Of a stretch of DNA of 13,507 nt, positions 1 to 7,698 are shown one piece after another. The notes beneath the pieces are model-generated. The model searched no databases and had not been told where the DNA came from. It worked only from the letters and a program-made list of their open reading frames with translations. The position numbers were made by a program, and so were the translations under genes. Numbering within the stretch: the stretch's first letter is position 1; every line of letters begins with the position of its first letter. Where the stretch lies: positions 1-13,507 of the forward strand of contig WFXV01000042.1 in assembly GCA_015490435.1 (NCBI GenBank), written 5' to 3'. The stretch comes from Thermaceae bacterium. GTDB lineage: Bacteria; Deinococcota; Deinococci; Deinococcales; Marinithermaceae.

Positions 1-1
1 G

Positions 2-847
2 GCGCGGGGGGTGGCGCTCTTGGAAGGGGGCGCGGTCCGCTACCTTCCCACCGAGGACGAGGTCGCGGCCCCGCCGCTTTTCGCCGGGGCACTCTACTAC
101 GCCGGCTGGGACGGCGGGGTGTACCGCTTTCTGGGGGGCGAGCCGGAGCGCGTCTTCGAGGCCCAGGCGGAGATCACCGCCGCCCCTCTCGAGGCCGGCG
201 GCCGAATCTACGTGCCGAGCCGGGACGGGCGGCTTTACGTGCTCGAGGACGGGGAGCTCGCCTACGCCTTCGAGGCCGAGGGGCACCTCTCGGCGGGGGC
301 CACGCTCTACCGGGGGATGCTCTTCCTCTCCAGCGAGTCCGGCTGGGTCTACGTGCTCGAGCCCACCACCGGCCGCCTCCTCTACAAGGTCGAGGCGGGG
401 CCGATCCACGTCCCCCTGCCCGCCGCCGAGGGGGTGGTGCTCTTTCCCACCTGGCCCGGGGAGGTGCACGCCTTCGATCCCCTCTCCCGGGAGACGCTTT
501 GGACTTTTGAGCTCGAGGGCGAGATCTGGGCGGCCCCGGCGGTGGGCTACGGCCTCGCCTTCCTCGCGAGCTGGGGCGGGGTGCTCTACGCCGTGGACCT
601 CAAGGAGGGGGACGAGGTCTGGAGCGCCCGGGTGGGCCGGGTGACCGCCGGGCTCAGCCTCGCCGCCGGGGTGCTCTACGTCGCCACCGAGGAGGGGAGG
701 TTGCTCGCCTTCGACGCGAAGAGCGGTGAGCTCCGCTTCGAGGCCGCGGGGCTCGGCGAGCTCCAGATTCCGCCCCTACCCACCGAGCGGGGGGTCTTCC
801 TCGCTTCCCTCGACGGTCGGCTCTACCGGTTTTTCGAGCCCGAGTGA
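2..847 (+). CDS. PQQ-like (BamB-type) beta-propeller repeat protein, 5' end outside window
   Basis: The reading frame is open to the left edge, so the true start is probably upstream; a GTG at 11 is the first start-type codon inside the window but has no convincing ribosome binding site. The product is a run of about 35-40-residue repeats, each with a Tyr/Phe-rich hydrophobic strand followed by G-x-L/V-Y-x-(L/F/V)-(D/E) (for example GRLYVLEDG, GWVYVLEPTTG, GVLYAVDLKEG, RLLAFDAKSG, GRLYRF at the end). This is typical of PQQ-binding-like/BamB-type propellers, in which each blade adds four strands. At least six or seven blades are visible. No catalytic residues of quinoprotein alcohol dehydrogenases can be identified, so a structural or binding role is more likely than PQQ catalysis. 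Such proteins are usually extracytoplasmic, but the signal region is outside the window. The gene lies 177 bp from gatB and has no clear terminator. Confidence 0.75.
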   Translation, partial: ARGVALLEGGAVRYLPTEDEVAAPPLFAGALYYAGWDGGVYRFLGGEPERVFEAQAEITAAPLEAGGRIYVPSRDGRLYVLEDGELAYAFEAEGHLSAGATLYRGMLFLSSESGWVYVLEPTTGRLLYKVEAGPIHVPLPAAEGVVLFPTWPGEVHAFDPLSRETLWTFELEGEIWAAPAVGYGLAFLASWGGVLYAVDLKEGDEVWSARVGRVTAGLSLAAGVLYVATEEGRLLAFDAKSGELRFEAAGLGELQIPPLPTERGVFLASLDGRLYRFFEPE

Positions 848-880
848 CCCCGGTTTCGCCCGCCCCGGACCCCGGTTTCG
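846..880. repeat. Two 13-bp direct repeats, 22-bp period
   Basis: GACCCCGGTTTCG occurs exactly at 846-858 and again at 868-880, separated by 9 bp. The first copy overlaps the stop codon of the beta-propeller gene. The centre-to-centre distance of 22 bp is about two helical turns, and the pair lies 54 bp upstream of a promoter-like element (934-962) that could serve gatB. It could be a tandem protein-binding site or a simple local duplication; the sequence does not decide. Confidence 0.45.
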
Positions 881-933
881 GACCCTTTTGGGGGCCTTAC
901 TGCGGCTTTTCGGAGGGCGCGCCCTGCATAGGC

Positions 934-962
934 TTGACGCATAGCGCATACCGCGGTAGTAT
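934..962 (+). promoter_or_regulatory. Sigma-A-like promoter upstream of gatB (distal)
   Basis: TTGACG at 934-939 and TAGTAT at 957-962 are separated by exactly 17 bp, close to the housekeeping consensus TTGACA-N17-TATAAT. Transcription would begin near 968-970 and yield a leader of about 55 nt before the gatB ATG. The leader contains a GGCCGC/GCGGCC hairpin followed, after 7 nt, by five T residues. Assigned by inspection only. Confidence 0.6.
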
Positions 963-974
963 GAACACTAGAGA

Positions 975-1002
975 GGCCGCCAAAGCGGCCGATTCGCTTT
1001 TT
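975..1002 (+). other. Hairpin with downstream T-run in gatB leader
   Basis: Perfect 6-bp arms GGCCGC (975-980) and GCGGCC (985-990) flank a CAAA loop, and TTTTT follows at 998-1002. The T-run is separated from the stem by 7 nt, so this is a poor intrinsic terminator by the usual rules. Its place between the distal promoter and the start codon leaves a weak attenuator or transcript-end role open. Confidence 0.35.
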
Positions 1003-1009
1003 ATGGGGC

Positions 1010-1015
1010 TATAAT
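1010..1015 (+). promoter_or_regulatory. Perfect -10 box (TATAAT) adjacent to gatB start
   Basis: TATAAT at 1010-1015 lies nine bases before the gatB ATG at 1025, so transcription from it would start at or within a few bases of the ATG. No recognisable -35 hexamer sits 16-18 bp upstream, and there is no TGn extension. There is also no Shine-Dalgarno sequence before the ATG. This arrangement matches leaderless transcripts, which are common in Deinococcus-Thermus. Confidence 0.55.
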
Positions 1016-1024
1016 GCCCGCCGT

Positions 1025-2431
<1,407 letters not shown>

Positions 2432-2452
2432 TACCCGCCTGAGCGCGGGCCT

Positions 2453-2481
2453 TGCCGCCCCGGTGGGGCGGCATTTCTTTT
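2453..2481 (+). terminator. Rho-independent terminator of gatB
   Basis: Perfect 9-bp arms TGCCGCCCC (2453-2461) and GGGGCGGCA (2465-2473) enclose a 3-nt loop and run straight into TTTCTTTT (2474-2481). It lies 22 bp past the gatB stop and separates gatB from the sox promoter. Confidence 0.88.
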
Positions 2482-2498
2482 CTCGATACCCCTCCGAT

Positions 2499-2528
2499 TT
2501 GCCATAGGGACGAATGTCCCTATATACT
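2499..2528 (+). promoter_or_regulatory. Sigma-A-like promoter of the sox operon
   Basis: TTGCCA (2499-2504) and TATACT (2523-2528) are separated by 18 bp; an alternative -10, TATATA at 2521, gives 16 bp. Transcription would start near 2535, giving a leader of about 48 nt to the fccB ATG at 2583. The spacer is filled by a perfect inverted repeat (2504-2523), so RNA polymerase and a regulator would compete for the same DNA. No other promoter-like sequence stands out within the operon. Confidence 0.65.
2504..2523. promoter_or_regulatory. Candidate sox operator: perfect 8-4-8 palindrome
   Basis: ATAGGGAC (2504-2511), spacer GAAT, GTCCCTAT (2516-2523) form a perfect 8-bp inverted repeat. The arms overlap the last base of the -35 and the first base of the -10 hexamer, so a bound dimer should block polymerase. 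No transcription factor gene lies in the window, so the regulator is unknown. ArsR-type (SoxR/SqrR), CsoR/CstR or Rex-like regulators control sulfur genes elsewhere, but the sequence matches no consensus I can state with confidence. Confidence 0.55.
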
Positions 2529-2549
2529 CGTTCCCCGAGGGAAAACGAG
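2527..2549. repeat. Imperfect inverted repeat at the sox transcription start
   Basis: CTCGTTCCC (2527-2535) can pair with the bases of 2539-2549 over nine pairs around a CGA loop, with two A residues (2542-2543) bulged. It overlaps the end of the -10 box and the predicted start site, so it would be only partly present in the RNA. It may be a second DNA-binding site or chance. Confidence 0.3.
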
Positions 2550-2582
2550 GCGCGCCTCGCGGTACGTGAGGGAGGGATCGGT

Positions 2583-3869
2583 ATGAAGGGCAAAAGAGTC
2601 AGCCGGCGTACGGTCCTCAAGACCGGCCTCGCCGCCGCCGGTGCCGGGCTACTCGGCGGCGCGGTCCGGGCGCAGCAGGCCCACTACGCCAAAAGTCCCC
2701 TTCTCTTGGGGCCCGCCCGGGGCAACCGGGTGGTGATCGTCGGCGGGGGTTGGGGTGGGGTGACCACCGCCCGCACCTTGAAGCGGCTCGACCCCGGCAT
2801 CGATGTGGTGCTGGTCGAGCCCAAGGAGATCTTCATGTCCTGCCCGCTTTCGAACCTGTACCTGGCGGGCGTGAAGGACCTCCACTTCTTCACCTTCGAC
2901 TACACCAACCTGGTCAAGGACGGGATCCACTTCGTCAACGAGCGGGCGCTCGGGGTGGACCGGGACCGCAAGCGCCTTCTCACCACCGGGGGCTCGATCG
3001 CCTACGACTACCTGGTGCTTTCCCCTGGCGTGGAGTACGCCTACGAGCGGGTCGCGGGGCTGGGGGAGGTGAAGCACCTCCTGCCGGTGGGCTTCCGCCC
3101 CTTCGAGCACGTGGCCTTGCGGCGGCAGATCGAGAACTTCAAGGGCGGCGACTTGGTCATCACCGTGCCCAAGGGCCCCTACCGCTGCCCGCCCGGGCCC
3201 TACGAGCGGGCGGCGATGCTCGCCTGGTACCTGAAGACGAACAAGATCAAGGGCAAGGTGGTGCTGATCTCGGCGGCCGCAAAGCCCCCCAAGGCCCCTG
3301 GCTTCCTCGCCGCCTACGACGAGCTCTACGCCGATTACCTCGAGTACTACCCCAACACCGAGGTGACCGGCGTCGACTACGGGCGCAAGGTGATCCAGAC
3401 CTCGCTCGGCGAGTTCGACTTCGACCTCCTCAACCTGATCCCGCCCATGCGCGCGGCCGAGATCGTGCGCAAGGCGGGGGTCACCGACGGCGACTGGGTG
3501 GACGTTCGCCTGCCCTGGCACCTGGCCAAGAACGACGACTTCATCTACGTGCTCGGCGACGCCGACAGCGCCGGCGGGCCCAAGTCGGGCAAGCTCGCCT
3601 TCGAGGAGGGGAAGAACCGGGTGGCGGTGCACATCGCCGCCCGCATCGCCGGCAAGGAGCCGCCGGCGCCGCCGCCCGAGGTCAAGAACATCTGCTACTC
3701 CTTCGTCAACGACGAGGAGGCGATCTGGATCGCCGCCCGCTACGGCTGGGACGCGGTGAAGAAGCGGCGCAAGGTGCTCGAGCTCAAGATGGACACCAAG
3801 CGCACCGCGAAAAACGGCAGCCTGGCCTACGACTGGGCCTTCGAGCACTGGGGGTACATGTTCGGATGA
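2583..3869 (+). CDS. fccB/soxF: Flavocytochrome c-type sulfide dehydrogenase, flavoprotein subunit
   Basis: Exported FAD enzyme that oxidises sulfide, equivalent to FccB or Paracoccus-type SoxF. The 428-residue product begins with a twin-arginine signal (SRRTVLKTG, residues 7-15; likely cleavage after Ala30), consistent with export of a folded flavoprotein. A Rossmann FAD-binding GGGWGG motif lies at 54-59. Cys87 in MSCPLSNLYLAG matches the Cys that binds FAD covalently in Allochromatium FccB, and Cys202 (RCPPGPYERA) and Cys371 (NICYSF) match its redox disulfide; the C-terminal FCSD domain follows. The ATG at 2583 is preferred over the in-frame ATG at 2514 because GGAGGG lies 6 nt before it and the Tat motif then sits at the N-terminus; 2514 would lie inside the operator/promoter. 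It overlaps the next gene by 4 bp (ATGA). No cytochrome partner (fccA/soxE) is adjacent. Confidence 0.92.
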   Translation: MKGKRVSRRTVLKTGLAAAGAGLLGGAVRAQQAHYAKSPLLLGPARGNRVVIVGGGWGGVTTARTLKRLDPGIDVVLVEPKEIFMSCPLSNLYLAGVKDLHFFTFDYTNLVKDGIHFVNERALGVDRDRKRLLTTGGSIAYDYLVLSPGVEYAYERVAGLGEVKHLLPVGFRPFEHVALRRQIENFKGGDLVITVPKGPYRCPPGPYERAAMLAWYLKTNKIKGKVVLISAAAKPPKAPGFLAAYDELYADYLEYYPNTEVTGVDYGRKVIQTSLGEFDFDLLNLIPPMRAAEIVRKAGVTDGDWVDVRLPWHLAKNDDFIYVLGDADSAGGPKSGKLAFEEGKNRVAVHIAARIAGKEPPAPPPEVKNICYSFVNDEEAIWIAARYGWDAVKKRRKVLELKMDTKRTAKNGSLAYDWAFEHWGYMFG

Positions 3870-4300
3870 GGCGGATCCTGGGCCTCCTCGTACTCGGGCT
3901 GGGGCTTTTGGCCCTCGCCCAGCCGGCGGCGGACTTTACCCGTTTCTACCCCTACGAGGAGGCCCGGGCCCTGGCCCAGGCCCACGACCGGGTGCTTCTC
4001 CTTTACTTCCGCAGCCTGCACTGCCCCTACTGCGCCCAGATGGAGACCTTCGTCCTCGGTGACCCCGAGGTCGTCGCCACCTTGGCTCGGTGCTTCGTGG
4101 TGGGGATGGTGACCAAGGAGCGCCCCGAGGGGCCGGCGCTTTTTCGCGCCCACCGGGTGGCGGGAACCCCCGCCTTCGTTTGGCTGCGGCCTAAGGGGGA
4201 GGCCTTCGTCGAGCTGGGCCGGGTCTACGGCAGCATGCCCAAGGCGGCGTTTTTGGAATACCTAAACCGGTACTGCGAGGGAGGGAAGGATGGATCGTAG
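3866..4300 (+). CDS. soxW: Periplasmic thioredoxin-like protein, SoxW type
   Basis: 144-residue exported thiol-disulfide protein. Residues 1-18 form a hydrophobic signal peptide (positively charged MRR start, cleavage probably after LALAQ/P). The thioredoxin fold is indicated by the CPYC active site (Cys53-Cys56) after a hydrophobic strand (VLLLYF) and by the cis-proline motif GTPAF (Pro102). Two further cysteines, Cys76 and Cys137, lie outside the active site. SoxW-type thioredoxins in other sox clusters act on SoxYZ intermediates, and its place between fccB and soxY fits that. The start overlaps the fccB stop as ATGA (3866-3869), and its end overlaps soxY by 11 bp, so translation is probably coupled. 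The symbol is by family and context; general periplasmic thioredoxins look similar. Confidence 0.8.
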   Translation: MRRILGLLVLGLGLLALAQPAADFTRFYPYEEARALAQAHDRVLLLYFRSLHCPYCAQMETFVLGDPEVVATLARCFVVGMVTKERPEGPALFRAHRVAGTPAFVWLRPKGEAFVELGRVYGSMPKAAFLEYLNRYCEGGKDGS

Positions 4301-4772
4301 AAAGTTCCTAAAGGGGACCGGAGCCCTGCTCGCGGTCCTCGGCGTGGGCCGCGGGTCCTGGGTCCGGGCCCAGGCCGGGGCCCAGGTCCCCACGGTGGAG
4401 GACGTTCAGGACCTGGAGAACCTCAACAAGGGGCTCAAGGAGGCGCTCGGGATTACCTTCGACCGGCTCGAGCCCTCGGACCAGGTGCGGATCGGCGCCC
4501 CCAAGATCGCCGAGTCGGGGGCCAACGTTCCGGTCGAGGTCGTCGTCGACCTGCCCCCCGCCGAGGTCAAGGGGGTGCACTGCTTCGTGGACAAGAACCC
4601 CTTTCCCCACCTCTTTTCCACCGAGTTCGGCACCAAGGCGGCGGAGAGCTACTTCGCCACGCGGATTCGCATCGCCGAGACCGCGCCCATCCGGATTGTG
4701 GTGGAGACCCAGGACGGCCGTTTCCTGCTTGCCTCCCACGTCACCCGGGTGACCGTGGGCGGCTGCGGATAA
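4290..4772 (+). CDS. soxY: Sulfur carrier protein SoxY
   Basis: SoxY carries the sulfur substrate covalently on a C-terminal cysteine throughout the Sox cycle. The 160-residue product ends in the diagnostic GGCG (Cys159). Residues 1-28 are a Tat signal (DRRKFLKG, then a hydrophobic stretch, cleavage near VRA-Q), as in other SoxY, which are exported folded with SoxZ. The body has the I-G-A-P-K-I-A-E-S-G-A-N-V-P-V strand and an NPFP motif (residues 103-106) typical of the family. There is an additional cysteine at 98 (VHCFVDK) just before NPFP. The start is supported by a GAGGGAGGGAAGG ribosome-binding stretch immediately upstream, which lies inside the end of the thioredoxin gene. soxZ follows after 10 bp. 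Confidence 0.95.
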   Translation: MDRRKFLKGTGALLAVLGVGRGSWVRAQAGAQVPTVEDVQDLENLNKGLKEALGITFDRLEPSDQVRIGAPKIAESGANVPVEVVVDLPPAEVKGVHCFVDKNPFPHLFSTEFGTKAAESYFATRIRIAETAPIRIVVETQDGRFLLASHVTRVTVGGCG

Positions 4773-4782
4773 GGAGGGAGCG

Positions 4783-5106
4783 ATGGCGCTGATCCTGATT
4801 CGAACCAGCCCCCGCAAGCCCAAGAAGGGCGAGGTCACCAAGCTCTCGGTGGTGGTGCGCCACCCCATGGAGCCGGGCACCCGCCGGGACGAGGAGGGCA
4901 ACCTCATCCCCGCGAAGTACATCACCGAGCTCGAGGTCACCCTGAACGGAAAGCGCGTGGCCTTCGTCCGGCCCAGCCGCGGGGTGAGCGCGAACCCGCT
5001 CTTTGCCTTCAAGATCAAGGCCGAGCCCGGGGAGGTGCGGGTGGTTTACCGCGACACCTCGGGCGAGACCGGCGAGAAGACCTACACGCTCAAGGTCGCG
5101 GAGTGA
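4783..5106 (+). CDS. soxZ: Sulfur carrier-associated protein SoxZ
   Basis: SoxZ (107 residues) forms the heterodimer with SoxY and helps hold its substrate-bearing arm. It has no signal peptide, as expected because it is co-exported with SoxY through the Tat system. Family features: the RTSPRKPKKGEVTKLSVVVRHPMEPGTRRD N-terminal block (key residues Lys-Lys-Gly at 14-16, HPMEPG at 27-32), a central YITELEV strand, NPLFAFKIK (71-79) and a final strand with T-Y-T-L. There are no cysteines. AAGGAGGGAG just before the ATG is a strong ribosome binding site. The stop codon is 2 bp before the preferred soxX start. Confidence 0.94.
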   Translation: MALILIRTSPRKPKKGEVTKLSVVVRHPMEPGTRRDEEGNLIPAKYITELEVTLNGKRVAFVRPSRGVSANPLFAFKIKAEPGEVRVVYRDTSGETGEKTYTLKVAE

Positions 5107-5108
5107 AG

Positions 5109-5660
5109 ATGCGCGCGTGGTTTTTGGCCCTGGGGCTCCTGGTGCCGGCGCTGGCGGTGGACGAAGCCCGGGTGGCGGCGGCGATCCAAAGCGGCGGCCC
5201 CCGCTTCGCCCAGGCGATGCAGCAGGACGAGTCCGAACGGGTCTGCAGCCAATACCCCGAGGGCTTGCCGGCGGATCGGTTGAGCGCCTTCGTCGCGCGC
5301 GAGCGAGCCCGGGTGGTGTTGCCCGAGCGGATGATGGGCGACTGGCGGCGGGGGCGGGAGGTCTTCGTCACCCCTTCCAAGGGGAACTGCTACGCCTGCC
5401 ACGCCGGTGAGCCCGCGGAGCCCGCCTTCGGCGACGTCGGTCCGCCCCTCACCAACTACGGCCTGCGGGGTACCGGCGAGGCGATCGTGCGTTACACCTA
5501 CGAGAAGATCTACAACCCCTGGATCACCGTGCCCTGCTCGACGATGCCCCGCTACGGGGTGAACGCCCGCCTGACTCCAGAGGAGATCGCCGACCTGGTG
5601 GCCTACCTGCTTTCGCCGGAAAGCCCGATCAACCCGGCGGTGCAAGGGGGTGGGCAATGA
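5109..5660 (+). CDS. soxX: Sulfur oxidation c-type cytochrome SoxX
   Basis: Smaller subunit of the periplasmic SoxAX cytochrome, which oxidatively joins thiosulfate to SoxY. From the ATG at 5109 it has 183 residues: a Sec signal peptide (about 1-17, ending PALA), a single heme site CYACH (94-98), and a distal Met in STMPRYG (Met146), followed by the terminal helix TPEEIADLVAYLL normal in SoxX. Two extra cysteines (Cys46 and Cys143, the latter three residues before Met146) could form a disulfide. A GTG at 5103 in the same frame overlaps the soxZ stop and is an alternative start. ATG 5109 is chosen because GGAG ends 6 nt upstream of it. It overlaps soxA by 4 bp (ATGA). Confidence 0.92.
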   Translation: MRAWFLALGLLVPALAVDEARVAAAIQSGGPRFAQAMQQDESERVCSQYPEGLPADRLSAFVARERARVVLPERMMGDWRRGREVFVTPSKGNCYACHAGEPAEPAFGDVGPPLTNYGLRGTGEAIVRYTYEKIYNPWITVPCSTMPRYGVNARLTPEEIADLVAYLLSPESPINPAVQGGGQ

Positions 5661-6418
5661 TCCGCTGGCTTCTTTTCCTCGGCCTTTTCCTCTCGGTGGC
5701 CTTCGCCCTCTCGCCGGCGGAGGAGGCGAAAAGGCAGCGCCGGCTCTTCCTCGAGCAGTCGGGGGGCGTGCACCCGGGCGAGCTCTTCGTCGCCCTCGGC
5801 GAGGAGCTCTACCAGAGCCTCGAGGGCAACGGCAAGACCATGGCCGACTGCGACTTCGGCAAGGGGCCCGGGGTGCTGGAGGGGGCCTACGCCGAGCTGC
5901 CCCGCTACTTCCCCGACACCGACCGGGTCGAGGACCTGGATACCCGGATCAAGAGCTGCCTGGAGAACGTCCTCGGGCTCACCTACGGGCAGGACTTCGG
6001 CCGGGAGGAGGTGGTGGTGCTCGCCAGCTACATCGCCACCTTCTCCAACGAGATGCCCATCAACGTGAAGCTCGAGCACCCCAAGGAAAAGGAGATGTTC
6101 GCGATCGGCGAGAAGCTCTGGTTCTGGCGGGCGGGCCAGATGGACCTCTCCTGCGCCGCCTGCCACGACCGCTACCCCGGTCGCCGCATCCGGCTCTCGC
6201 CGATCCGCAACCCGGAGCAGGGGCTCAGCGACCACTGGCCCGGCTACACCTTCAGTTTCGACAAGATGTACACCCTCGAGGACCGGGTCAACTTCTGCTA
6301 CGACTCGATCCAGATCCCCCACCCGGAGTTCTACTCCGAGCCCCACATCGCCCTCGCCCTCTACATGCGCTACCGGGCCAACGGGAACCTGCTCGACGTG
6401 CCCGGTTTCACCCGCTAG
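5657..6418 (+). CDS. soxA: Sulfur oxidation c-type cytochrome SoxA, monoheme form
   Basis: Larger subunit of SoxAX. Sec signal peptide at about residues 1-18 (LFLSVAFALS). Only one heme motif is present, CAACH (166-170), in the C-terminal cytochrome domain. Cys214 (NFCYDSIQIP) aligns in position with the cysteine that ligates the active heme and becomes a persulfide in characterised SoxA. The N-terminal cytochrome-like domain has lost its CxxCH but keeps Cys65 and Cys101, which in monoheme SoxA form a disulfide. Length 253 is usual for monoheme SoxA. AAGGGGG lies 6-7 nt before the start, within the end of soxX. soxC starts 2 bp after the stop. Confidence 0.93.
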   Translation: MIRWLLFLGLFLSVAFALSPAEEAKRQRRLFLEQSGGVHPGELFVALGEELYQSLEGNGKTMADCDFGKGPGVLEGAYAELPRYFPDTDRVEDLDTRIKSCLENVLGLTYGQDFGREEVVVLASYIATFSNEMPINVKLEHPKEKEMFAIGEKLWFWRAGQMDLSCAACHDRYPGRRIRLSPIRNPEQGLSDHWPGYTFSFDKMYTLEDRVNFCYDSIQIPHPEFYSEPHIALALYMRYRANGNLLDVPGFTR

Positions 6419-6420
6419 CC

Positions 6421-7698
6421 ATGGACCGGAGAAGCTTTCTCAAAACCCTCGCCGCTGCCCTGGCCGTTGGGAATGCCCGAGTGGTGGCGGTCGAGTTCGA
6501 CCCCTTTCCCCCGGCCCCCAGGCTCGGCAAGCCGCTCTCGCCGGTGGGCGAGCGCAGCCGGTTTGAGGCCCACGTCCAGCGCTACATCTCGCCCAACCTA
6601 CCGAGCCGCCACACCGGCGCTGCCTTCGCCCCGATCAGCGAGCTCGACGGGATCATCCATCCCAACGGCCTCCACTTCGAGCGCGACCACGCCGGGGTGC
6701 CGGAGATCGATCCCAAGAAGTGGCGGCTCGTGATCCACGGCCTGGTAGAGCGTCCCCTGATCTTCGACCTCGAGACCCTGATGCGGATGCCCACCGAGTC
6801 CCGGATCTACTTCATCGAGTGCGCCGGAAACGGCCAAAACGGCTACCGCGAGCCTCCCGAGCCTACCCTCACGGCCACCCGGAGCCGGGGCCTCGTCTCC
6901 GGCGCCGAGTGGACCGGGGTGCCGCTCCGGATCCTCCTCGAGGAGGCCGGGCTCAAGCCCGAAGCCCGCTGGGTGCTCGCCGAGGGGGCCGACGCCTCCG
7001 CCTGGGTGCGCTCGATTCCCATCGACAAGGCCCTCGCCGACGTGCTGGTGGCCTTCCGCCAAAACGGCGAGGCCCTCCGGCCCGAAAACGGCTACCCGGT
7101 GCGGCTGGTGGTCCCGGGCTGGGAGGGGAGCATCCAGGTGAAGTGGCTGCGCCGGCTCCTCGTCGCCGACCAGCCGGCGATGAGCCGGGGCGAGACCAGC
7201 GAGTACACCGACGTGCGGCCCGACGGCACGGTAGACGCCTTCACCTGGGTGATGGAGCCGCAGTCGATCATCACCCGGCCCTCGGGAGGGCAGCGGATCG
7301 CCCCCGGCTTTCACGAGATCCGGGGGCTCGCTTGGAGCGGGTTCGGCAAGATCCGGGCGGTGGAGGTCTCCACCGACGGCGGCAAGACCTGGCAGGAAGC
7401 CCGGCTTTCGGAGCCGGTGCTCGACCGGGCGCTTACCCGCTTCACCCTGCCCTGGCGCTGGGAGGGCCAGGAGACGGTGATCCTGAGCCGGGCGGTGGAC
7501 GAGGCGGGGAACGTCCAGCCCACCCGGGAGGAGTTCTTTAGGCGCTGGGCGCGGAACAACCGCTACCACTACAACGGCATCCAGGCCTGGCGGATCCGCG
7601 CCGACGGCCGGGTGGAAAACGGCGACCCGCCGCTCGCCGGGGGGCCGGTGCCGCCGCTCCGCGCCGGCGGCTGCGGGGGGGAGGTGCTCGATGGCTAG
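6421..7698 (+). CDS. soxC: Sulfane dehydrogenase subunit SoxC (molybdopterin)
   Basis: Molybdenum-cofactor subunit of SoxCD, which oxidises the sulfane sulfur still bound to SoxY after sulfate removal. 425 residues. A Tat motif (DRRSFLK, 2-8) and short hydrophobic stretch lead the protein, as expected for a cofactor-loaded export substrate. The sulfite-oxidase-type Mo domain contains the ligand cysteine in ECAGNG (Cys134), and the GWEGSIQVKWLRRLLVAD segment. A C-terminal Mo-co dimerisation domain follows, with EVSTDGGKTWQEA. The tail contains GGCGG near the end (Cys about 419). There is no clear Shine-Dalgarno sequence before the ATG, which is only 2 bp past the soxA stop, so it is probably translated by coupling. 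It overlaps soxD by 8 bp. A sulfite dehydrogenase (SorA) is the alternative, but sox context and residues favour SoxC. Confidence 0.93.
   Translation: MDRRSFLKTLAAALAVGNARVVAVEFDPFPPAPRLGKPLSPVGERSRFEAHVQRYISPNLPSRHTGAAFAPISELDGIIHPNGLHFERDHAGVPEIDPKKWRLVIHGLVERPLIFDLETLMRMPTESRIYFIECAGNGQNGYREPPEPTLTATRSRGLVSGAEWTGVPLRILLEEAGLKPEARWVLAEGADASAWVRSIPIDKALADVLVAFRQNGEALRPENGYPVRLVVPGWEGSIQVKWLRRLLVADQPAMSRGETSEYTDVRPDGTVDAFTWVMEPQSIITRPSGGQRIAPGFHEIRGLAWSGFGKIRAVEVSTDGGKTWQEARLSEPVLDRALTRFTLPWRWEGQETVILSRAVDEAGNVQPTREEFFRRWARNNRYHYNGIQAWRIRADGRVENGDPPLAGGPVPPLRAGGCGGEVLDG

Noticed and set aside
1003..1024. ATGs at 1003 and 1014 as alternative gatB starts
   Set aside because: Both are out of frame with the GatB coding sequence.
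2514..2582. Upstream ATG (2514) giving fccB 23 more residues
   Set aside because: It lies inside the promoter palindrome, lacks a ribosome binding site and would bury the Tat motif; ATG 2583 has GGAGGG at proper spacing.
2649..3848. 399-codon minus-strand open frame opposite fccB
   Set aside because: It mirrors fccB codon structure (GC-rich third positions), has low-complexity Val/Gly/His-rich composition, and no recognisable motif or ribosome binding site.
6598..7569. 323-codon minus-strand open frame opposite soxC
   Set aside because: Pro/Gly/Ala-rich antisense shadow of a clearly identified molybdoenzyme gene.
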